A stretch of 5,766 nucleotides of DNA from Candidatus Yonathbacteria bacterium RIFOXYC2_FULL_47_9 (GCA_001825115.1 MHUY01000029.1:3332-9097); one strand, 5' to 3'; counted from the stretch's first letter, positions 1-2,914 are shown. The notes: generated from the letters alone by a model not told the origin. A program made the numbers and translations.

Positions 1-810
1 TCGCTCGATCAAATCGGACCATTTTCTAAAACAGTCGAGGATGCAAAGATTATTTTTGATGTGATAAAAGGTCATGACCCGATGGATAGTACTGCCTATC
101 CAGACACTCTCGCGCAAGTCGAAAATAAAAAGCCGAAAATCATTGGCGTCCCCGTTGATTTTGTGCGCGCAAAAGGTGTAGACTCACGCGTACTCGAAAG
201 TTTTGAAAAGTCTCTTGAACAATTGAAATCGGCAGGATACGAGGTCCGTGATATTTCGCTCCCGAGCCTTGCTCACGGACTCTCGGTCTACTATATTTTA
301 ATGCCCGCAGAAGTGTCGTCTAATCTTGCACGCCTCGACGGTGTGCGTTATGGCTATCATGCAGATGGAGTAAACCTCCTCGAGGATTACGAACGCTCGC
401 GCGGGGAAGGGTTTGGTCGCGAGGTACGCCGCCGTATTCTCCTTGGCACCTATGTGCTCTCGTCGGGATACTACGATGCATATTATGGACGAGCAAACGC
501 CGTGCGCGAGATGCTCAAACAGGATCTCGCCAAGGCATTTGAAGGTGTCGATATCATTGCGACCCCTACTACGCCGACACCGGCTTTCAAAATAGGTGAG
601 AAATCGAGTGATCCGCTCCAGATGTATCTCGCGGACATTTTTACCGTACCTGTGAATATTGCAGGGGTTCCTGCTATTTCGGTACCTTCTGGTTTCGCTC
701 TGGAGGACGGTGTGAAACTACCTCTCGGTATTCAATTCATCGCACCGCACTTTGGTGAAGAGGCGCTCTTTACCGTAGGACAAGATTTTGAGAGGGTGCG
801 TGGTTTTTAA
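1..810 (+). CDS. gatA: Glu-tRNA(Gln)/Asp-tRNA(Asn) amidotransferase subunit A, C-terminal part (5' end outside window)
   Basis: This is the C-terminal 269 residues of GatA, read in frame from base 1. GatA is the amidase subunit of the cytosolic GatCAB complex: it releases ammonia from glutamine so that GatB can convert misacylated Glu-tRNA(Gln) or Asp-tRNA(Asn) to Gln-tRNA or Asn-tRNA. Visible family blocks are SLDQIGPFSKTVEDA at the very start, SNLARLDGVRYGYH (about fragment residues 107-120), RRILLGTYVLSSGYYDAYY (about 144-162), ATPTTPTPAF (about 187-196), VNIAGVPAISVPSGF (about 218-232) and LPLGIQF (about 240-246). The Lys-cisSer-Ser amidase triad lies upstream of the window and cannot be checked. 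A GTG at 61 is internal, not the start. The C-terminus stops soon after the GIQFIAP block, so the protein looks slightly short at that end. The next gene begins 15 nt after the TAA stop. Confidence 0.96.
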   Translation, partial: SLDQIGPFSKTVEDAKIIFDVIKGHDPMDSTAYPDTLAQVENKKPKIIGVPVDFVRAKGVDSRVLESFEKSLEQLKSAGYEVRDISLPSLAHGLSVYYILMPAEVSSNLARLDGVRYGYHADGVNLLEDYERSRGEGFGREVRRRILLGTYVLSSGYYDAYYGRANAVREMLKQDLAKAFEGVDIIATPTTPTPAFKIGEKSSDPLQMYLADIFTVPVNIAGVPAISVPSGFALEDGVKLPLGIQFIAPHFGEEALFTVGQDFERVRGF

Positions 811-822
811 TAAAATGATAAT
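811..822 (+). promoter_or_regulatory. Possible -10 box(es) just before the 826 gene
   Basis: TAAAAT at 811-816 and GATAAT at 817-822 lie directly after the gatA stop. From 811-816 a transcript would begin about 3 nt before the ATG at 826. No purine-rich ribosome binding site is visible. The same arrangement recurs at the other start codons in this window. Without a convincing -35 this is tentative, and read-through from gatA is also possible. Confidence 0.4.
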
Positions 823-825
823 TCC

Positions 826-1482
826 ATGAAAGACTTTTTTACCTGGGATGAACTTACGCGTGATCTTGCTATTATTGCTGGGCTTGGGGTTCTGATGTAT
901 ATCAGTGCCAATATTGCCCCGGTGAATATTGAAACAGTAAGCTCGGGGTCATTGTTTGAAGACCTTTCGATCATTATTCAAAATAAGATCGGTGGTGTCG
1001 ATGCCATGAAGTCATTTTTCTTGGGAATTGAGGGAGCCCTAGCACTCCTTGCTCTGGTATTTTTTGCTGGCTTTATTTGGATAAGTCTCCGTATGGGGGA
1101 TGTTCGCCGTAAGATTCATGGTCAGTATGCGCCAATCCCTGTTGAAAAATCTGAAGCAAAAGGGTATGCAATGCAGTGGCAATTTGTGCTTGATCATACG
1201 AATTCAGAAAATCCCGCAGAGTGGAAAATCGCCATACTTGAAGCAGACAATATGCTCGATAGAATCCTTGAGGATGAGGGGTATCTTGGGGAAACCGTTG
1301 CTGATAGGCTGAAGGCGATGAGTCCATCGCGAATTGCTTCGTATGACGATCTGTGGGAGGCACACAAAGTTCGCAATCAAATAGCGCACGGTGGAGCGAT
1401 CGATATGGATCTTTCGAAAAAGATGGTACGAGACACTGTTGCAAAGTTCGGCAATGCTTTCAATGACCTCGGATATCTTTAG
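826..1482 (+). CDS. Two-helix membrane protein with C-terminal HEPN-like domain (function unknown)
   Basis: 218 residues. Two hydrophobic segments are seen, at about 13-32 (DLAIIAGLGVLMYISA) and 63-87 (LGIEGALALLALVFFAGFIW), with a polar stretch of about 30 residues between them. A basic stretch (RMGDVRRK, 89-96) follows the second helix and suggests that the C-terminal half faces the cytoplasm. That half is soluble and helical: AEWKIAILEADNMLD (131-145), GYLGETVADRL (152-162) and DLWEAHKVRNQIAHG (175-189). R183-N-Q-I-A-H188 fits the RX4-6H motif of HEPN domains, many of which are ribonucleases acting on tRNA or mRNA, though some are non-catalytic. I recall similar 'W..AI.EAD' plus 'AHK.RN.IAH' proteins from Patescibacteria but know no assigned function. 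The ATG at 826 is the only convenient start and lacks a Shine-Dalgarno. The gene lies between gatA and a tRNA cluster. Function as a nuclease is inference; a dimerising or scaffold role is equally possible. Confidence 0.85.
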   Translation: MKDFFTWDELTRDLAIIAGLGVLMYISANIAPVNIETVSSGSLFEDLSIIIQNKIGGVDAMKSFFLGIEGALALLALVFFAGFIWISLRMGDVRRKIHGQYAPIPVEKSEAKGYAMQWQFVLDHTNSENPAEWKIAILEADNMLDRILEDEGYLGETVADRLKAMSPSRIASYDDLWEAHKVRNQIAHGGAIDMDLSKKMVRDTVAKFGNAFNDLGYL

Positions 1483-1531
1483 GGCAGAATCTCGAAAATA
1501 GAATATGGGAGCAAGGGGAAAGCAAAACCTC

Positions 1532-1559
1532 TTGCAAAATTCCATATAGGTGGTATAGT
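1532..1559 (+). promoter_or_regulatory. Promoter upstream of tRNA-fMet and of its truncated 5' copy
   Basis: A -35-like TTGCAA (1532-1537), 16 bp of spacer and an extended -10 TGGTATAGT (TG at 1551-1552, hexamer TATAGT at 1554-1559). The predicted start is near 1566. That falls just before the truncated copy of the tRNA-fMet 5' end at 1570, not before the intact tRNA at 1665. Either the transcript has a leader of about 100 nt, or this was the native promoter before the sequence between was inserted. The stretch 1483-1531 between the upstream stop codon and this promoter holds nothing I recognise. Confidence 0.6.
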
Positions 1560-1566
1560 AATGACT

Positions 1567-1616
1567 TATAGCGGGGTAGACCCAGTAGGTCATTCTGCTG
1601 AATGAGAAGCGGTATC
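1567..1616 (+). pseudogene. Truncated, split copy of the tRNA-fMet 5' end
   Basis: Bases 1567-1580 (TATAGCGGGGTAGA) are identical to 1662-1675, which is 3 nt of leader plus tRNA-fMet positions 1-11. Bases 1604-1616 (GAGAAGCGGTATC) are identical to 1674-1686, tRNA positions 10-22. The two pieces are separated by 23 foreign bases (1581-1603), with the dinucleotide GA repeated on both sides of them. The copy has no anticodon arm, T-arm or acceptor 3' strand, so it cannot be a tRNA. The spacer contains the small hairpin CATTC-TGCT-GAATG (1591-1604). The motif TTCCATAT also occurs twice (1540-1547 and 1632-1639) at about the same 92-95 bp offset, so the promoter region may be partly duplicated as well. 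Confidence 0.7.
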
Positions 1617-1664
1617 GAAGAGCAGTGATAGTTCCATATCCGAGAGGGTTGTTAAGTGAAATAT

Positions 1665-1735
1665 AGCGGGGTAGAGAAGCGGTATCTCATCAGGCTCATA
1701 ACCTGAAGACGCCCGTTCGATTCGGGCCCCCGCAA
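1665..1735 (+). tRNA. Initiator tRNA-fMet (CAU)
   Basis: Complete cloverleaf. Acceptor 1665-1671 pairs with 1728-1734 except at the first pair, D-stem GAGA/TCTC (1674-1677/1685-1688), anticodon stem TCAGG/CCTGA (1690-1694/1702-1706) with loop CTCATAA and anticodon CAT at 1697-1699, T-stem GCCCG/CGGGC with loop TTCGATT (1716-1722), discriminator A at 1735. Initiator identity comes from the unpaired A1:A72 (bacterial initiators lack a 1-72 Watson-Crick pair so that formylase accepts them) and from the A11:U24 purine-pyrimidine pair in the D-stem. The anticodon stem has G30-C40 and G31-C39 but A29-U41, so only two of the usual three consecutive G-C pairs are present. CCA is not encoded (CAA follows position 73). 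It is preceded by a truncated copy of its own 5' end and followed 8 bp later by a terminator hairpin. Confidence 0.95.
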
Positions 1736-1742
1736 CAAGGAC

Positions 1743-1774
1743 GCAAAAATGCCGGCATTCGTCGGCATTTTTGC
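1743..1774 (+). terminator. Intrinsic terminator after tRNA-fMet
   Basis: A 12-bp perfect stem, GCAAAAATGCCG (1743-1754) with CGGCATTTTTGC (1763-1774), closed by an 8-nt loop. The A5/T5 tracts in the stem give the 3' arm a T run. It is 8 bp past the discriminator base of tRNA-fMet, the expected place for its terminator, and is symmetric enough to work in both directions. Confidence 0.75.
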
Positions 1775-1831
1775 AAAAATAGGTAAAATTGTGTATTGTG
1801 ACTTTGTGCTAAGTTTTTGAAAAATTAGAAT

Positions 1832-1908
1832 GTCGGCGTAGCTCAGTTGGTTAGAGCACATCACTCATAAAGATGAGGTCGGAGGTTCGATCCCTCCCGT
1901 CGACACCA
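1832..1908 (+). tRNA. Elongator tRNA-Met (CAU), CCA encoded
   Basis: Acceptor GTCGGCG (1832-1838) pairs with CGTCGAC (1898-1904) with one G-U pair. D-stem GCTC/GAGC with loop AGTTGGTTA, anticodon CAT at 1867-1868 plus the preceding C (1866-1868), T-stem GGAGG/CCTCC with loop TTCGATC (1886-1892), discriminator A 1905, encoded CCA 1906-1908. The D-arm and anticodon loop closely resemble classical elongator tRNA-Met. A lysidine-modified tRNA-Ile(CAU) is the alternative and cannot be fully excluded from sequence. Positions 31 and 39 are A and A (1863, 1871), so the last anticodon-stem pair is missing. No strong promoter is obvious: TAGAAT at 1826-1831 abuts the tRNA, and TGCTAAGTT (1807-1815) is a weaker extended -10. 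The 3' end of the gene is embedded in a long inverted repeat (see the trailer element at 1909). Confidence 0.93.
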
Positions 1909-1989
1909 CCAAAACAATCTTGAACCTCAAGCTTGTTTTGGTGGTGTCGACGGAGTAAAGCGCCTGCGCGCTTTACGTGAGGGATCGAA
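1886..1989 (+). repeat. Inverted copy of the tRNA-Met T-arm/3' end, interrupted by a 25-nt hairpin
   Basis: The tRNA segment 1886-1917 (T-loop, T-stem 3' strand, acceptor 3' strand, CCA and 9 nt of trailer) recurs in full, inverted, as 1933-1953 plus 1979-1989: 32 of 32 bases complementary. The copy is interrupted exactly once, by a 25-nt insert (1954-1978) that is itself a hairpin (GTAAAGCGC/GCGCTTTAC, loop CTGC). The apex adds five more pairs, CTTGA/TCAAG (1919-1923/1927-1931), beyond one mismatch. As RNA this makes a 32-bp duplex with a side hairpin, competing with the tRNA's own acceptor and T stems. Confidence 0.9.
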
Positions 1990-2163
1990 AGGCGCAGTGA
2001 TGTTTTTGTACTCAAAAACCACGAATGGGCCGTCTACAGGTGTCCATCATCAACGATGGACGTCGAGAGTACTTAGCGAATGAGCCGTAATCGGCGAAAT
2101 CGCTTAGTAACTCGTGACCGACCCTCCAGTTTAACAAGTTCGACTTTCGGGTTTGTTATACTG
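1909..2163 (+). ncRNA. Candidate structured trailer element A, following tRNA-Met
   Basis: No gene is seen in 1909-2198; instead the stretch is densely structured. In order: distal part of the long tRNA-rooted hairpin; side hairpin 1955-1976; inverted T-arm copy 1979-1989; a 12-nt block AGGCGCAGTGAT; tetraloop hairpin GTTTTTG/CAAAAAC (2002-2008/2013-2019); CACGAATGG (2020-2028); hairpin GTCCATC/GATGGAC (2042-2048/2055-2061); an imperfect longer hairpin at about 2067-2113 with GCCG/CGGC at its tip; CGACCCTCC (2119-2127), close to the tRNA-Met T-arm CGATCCCTCC; and a closing hairpin 2127-2163. Block order and spacing are shared with the element after tRNA-Asp. I recognise no named RNA family. 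Whether it is transcribed as part of the pre-tRNA, as a separate RNA, or is a mobile repeat is unknown. Confidence 0.45.
2127..2163 (+). repeat. Closing hairpin of element A, overlapping the tRNA-Asp promoter
   Basis: CAGTTTAACAA (2127-2137) pairs with TTGTTATACTG (2153-2163): 10 of 11 pairs, one T-T mismatch, 15-nt loop. There is no T run after it, so it is not a classical intrinsic terminator. Its right arm contains TTGTTA, the likely -35 of tRNA-Asp, so folding of the upstream transcript and initiation at the next gene share the same bases. Confidence 0.6.
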
Positions 2164-2181
2164 TATGTTTCCTGCTAGAAT
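2153..2181 (+). promoter_or_regulatory. Promoter of tRNA-Asp
   Basis: -35 TTGTTA (2153-2158), 17-bp spacer, extended -10 TGCTAGAAT (hexamer TAGAAT 2176-2181). The expected start is near 2188, giving an 11-nt leader before the tRNA at 2199. Confidence 0.6.
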
Positions 2182-2198
2182 GCGCAAGAAGAATATTT

Positions 2199-2272
2199 GC
2201 GGTCGTAGCTCAGCTGGTTAGAGCACTCGCCTGTCACGTGAGGGGTCGTGGGTTCGAGTCCCATCGACCGCG
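2199..2272 (+). tRNA. tRNA-Asp (GUC)
   Basis: Acceptor GCGGTCG (2199-2205) with CGACCGC (2265-2271), seven perfect pairs. D-stem GCTC/GAGC with loop AGCTGGTTA, anticodon stem CTCGC/GTGAG (one G-U) with loop CTGTCAC and anticodon GTC at 2233-2235, variable loop GGGTC, T-stem GTGGG/CCCAT with loop TTCGAGT (2253-2259), discriminator G at 2272 as is usual for tRNA-Asp. CCA is not encoded (CAA follows). The last three bases are already the foot of a 24-bp hairpin, and the 3' end is repeated 223 bp downstream. Confidence 0.96.
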
Positions 2273-2283
2273 CAAATACAAAA
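2261..2283 (+). repeat. Direct repeat, copy 1: tRNA-Asp 3' end (partner 2484-2506)
   Basis: 23 bp, identical to 2484-2506 at an offset of exactly 223 bp. It spans part of the T-stem 3' strand, the acceptor 3' strand, the discriminator and 11 bp of trailer. A direct repeat of a tRNA 3' end is the usual footprint of integration into a tRNA gene, here around a segment far too small to encode an integrase. Confidence 0.9.
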
Positions 2284-2321
2284 TACCCTTAGTTTTTACT
2301 AAGGGTATTTTGTATTTGCGC
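2270..2321 (+). repeat. 24-bp perfect hairpin rooted in the tRNA-Asp 3' end
   Basis: 2270-2293 and 2298-2321 are perfectly complementary over 24 bp, with a TTTT loop. The stem begins at the last two acceptor bases and the discriminator (GCG). It has no terminal T run, so it may act as a processing or folding element more than as a terminator. It occupies the same place as the long hairpin after tRNA-Met but shares no sequence with it. Confidence 0.85.
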
Positions 2322-2483
2322 CTAGAGAAGCACAACAACTTCTTGTTGTGCGCTGGGGCTCGAAGCGCGGAGCGATGTTTTGCGAGCACGCAAAACCGCG
2401 AGCGGCGGGCTGCGAGTCCGACGAGTGGCGACGAGGAGGAACTTGTAGCCGAGTATCGTCCAAGACGCGAATTTGCTAATTCG

Positions 2484-2506
2484 CCATCGACCGCGCAAAT
2501 ACAAAA
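2484..2506 (+). repeat. Direct repeat, copy 2: tRNA-Asp 3' end
   Basis: Identical over 23 bp to 2261-2283. It sits directly before a normal-looking terminator, so it plausibly marks the ancestral junction between tRNA-Asp and its own terminator, with the intervening 223 bp added later. Confidence 0.9.
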
Positions 2507-2541
2507 ATCACTTAGCCTTTAATAAGGTTAGGTGATTTTTG
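2502..2541 (+). terminator. Intrinsic terminator, probably the original one of tRNA-Asp
   Basis: 18-bp stem (2502-2519 with 2524-2541), including two G-U pairs, around a TAAT loop. The 3' arm ends GATTTTTG, so transcription would stop in a T run. It follows the second copy of the tRNA-Asp 3' end. Confidence 0.75.
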
Positions 2542-2570
2542 TTGAAAAAAAAGTCAAAGTAAGGTAATCT
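2542..2570 (+). promoter_or_regulatory. Possible promoter of tRNA-Thr(GGU)
   Basis: TTGAAA (2542-2547), 17-bp spacer, TAATCT (2565-2570). The -35 is good and the -10 weak; the leader to the tRNA at 2620 would be about 43 nt. Nothing better is seen between 2542 and 2619. Confidence 0.35.
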
Positions 2571-2619
2571 CTACCGAGTAGCCCGTTTAAGTGTTTTTTT
2601 CGAGCAATTTGAAGAATAA

Positions 2620-2695
2620 GCCATTGTAGCTCAGTTGGTAGAGTGCGTCCTTGGTAAGGACGAGGTCTCCGGTTCAATCCCGGACAATGGCTCCA
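2620..2695 (+). tRNA. tRNA-Thr (GGU), CCA encoded
   Basis: Acceptor GCCATTG (2620-2626) with CAATGGC (2685-2691), all paired. D-arm GCTC/GAGT with loop AGTTGGTA, anticodon stem CGTCC/GGACG fully paired with loop TTGGTAA and anticodon GGT at 2653-2655, variable loop AGGTC, T-stem TCCGG/CCGGA with loop TTCAATC, discriminator T 2692, CCA 2693-2695. It is the only one of the five tRNAs here with no obvious partial copy of itself nearby. A weak A/T-rich hairpin (GTTAAA/TTTAAC with G-T pairs, 2701-2725) follows and may be its terminator. Confidence 0.96.
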
Positions 2696-2728
2696 CATGC
2701 GTTAAAGGTTTTTTGACTTTTTAACTTC

Positions 2729-2744
2729 GTGTGCCACCTTAGCT
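2729..2744 (+). pseudogene. Truncated copy of the tRNA-Thr(CGU) 5' end
   Basis: GTGTGCCACCTTAGCT at 2729-2744 is identical to 2787-2802: 4 nt of leader plus tRNA-Thr(CGU) positions 1-12. The copy breaks off inside the D-stem, almost the same point as the tRNA-fMet copy (position 11). The 42 nt between the copies include GGTAGGC (2750-2756), which can pair with GCCACC of this fragment or of the real tRNA, and a -10-like GATAAT (2780-2785) just before the intact gene. Confidence 0.75.
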
Positions 2745-2790
2745 GTTTTGGTAGGCCCAGAATGGAGAAGGTTGCAAAAGATAATAGTGT

Positions 2791-2863
2791 GCCACCTTAG
2801 CTCAGTTGGCAGAGCATCTCACTCGTAACGAGAAGGTCCGCAGTTCGATTCTGCGAGGTGGCT
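2791..2863 (+). tRNA. tRNA-Thr (CGU)
   Basis: Acceptor GCCACCT (2791-2797) with AGGTGGC (2856-2862), all paired. D-stem GCTC/GAGC with loop AGTTGGCA, anticodon CGT at 2824-2826, variable loop AGGTC, T-stem CGCAG/CTGCG with loop TTCGATT, discriminator T 2863. No CCA encoded (CAA follows). Positions 31 and 39 are A and C (2821, 2829), leaving a 4-bp anticodon stem and an effective 9-nt loop ACTCGTAAC, much as in the elongator tRNA-Met of this cluster. It is preceded by a copy of its own first 12 bases and followed by a terminator. Confidence 0.95.
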
Positions 2864-2869
2864 CAAGAG

Positions 2870-2914
2870 AGAAAAGGACACGAGTTCGGCGAGACTGAAC
2901 GCGTGTCCTTTTCT
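2870..2914 (+). terminator. Intrinsic terminator after tRNA-Thr(CGU)
   Basis: AGAAAAGGACACG (2870-2882) pairs with CGTGTCCTTTTCT (2902-2914), 13 bp, with an inner GTTC/GAAC stem (2884-2887/2897-2900). The T-rich 3' arm ends where the extended -10 of prfB begins, so terminator and next promoter share the TG. Confidence 0.7.

Larger units (their letters stand above)
2273..2541 (+). ncRNA. Candidate structured trailer element B, following tRNA-Asp
   Basis: No gene is seen in 2273-2619 (347 bp). Element B has the same order of parts as the element after tRNA-Met: long hairpin 2270-2321; side hairpin GCACAACAA/TTGTTGTGC, loop CTTC (2330-2338/2343-2351); inverted T-arm complement GGGGCTCGAA (2355-2364); 12-nt block GCGCGGAGCGAT (8 of 12 identical to element A, ungapped); tetraloop hairpin GTTTTGCG/CGCAAAAC (2377-2384/2389-2396); CGCGAGCGG (2397-2405); a GC-rich stretch; hairpin GCGAATT/AATTCGC (2467-2473/2478-2484); a 23-bp direct copy of the tRNA 3' end (2484-2506); and a terminator (2502-2541). 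The reading frames crossing it start inside the tRNA or in the repeat and look spurious. Function unknown. Confidence 0.45.

Noticed and set aside
1204..1593. 129-residue open frame on the minus strand
   Set aside because: It lies opposite the membrane protein gene and runs into the tRNA-fMet promoter; there are no recognisable domains.
1996..2025. Hammerhead-ribozyme-like GTGATG, hairpin, CACGAA
   Set aside because: A hammerhead needs CUGANGA, stem II and GAAA in strict positions plus a cleavage triplet. Here the hairpin begins directly after GATG and CACGAA does not fit.
2127..2163. Integron attC site (GTTTAAC ... GTTATAC)
   Set aside because: The right motif breaks the GTTRRRY consensus, the simple hairpin lacks the two-box attC structure, and there is no integrase or cassette gene.
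2238..2522. 94-residue open frame on + across the tRNA-Asp trailer
   Set aside because: It starts inside the tRNA-Asp anticodon arm and crosses the 24-bp hairpin and repeats; its composition follows the hairpins and it resembles no protein I know.
1909..2541. Group I or group II intron, tmRNA, RNase P RNA, SRP RNA or 6S RNA in the inter-tRNA DNA
   Set aside because: The tRNAs are complete and uninterrupted, and none of the conserved core sequences of these RNAs is visible.
1567..2802. Permuted or split tRNA genes
   Set aside because: Each intact tRNA is contiguous. The extra pieces are 5' or 3' copies that are not needed to make up a full molecule.
1567..2802. T-box type leader
   Set aside because: No aminoacyl-tRNA synthetase or amino acid gene follows and no T-box AGGGUGGNACCRCG sequence is seen. 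The fragments precede tRNA genes themselves.
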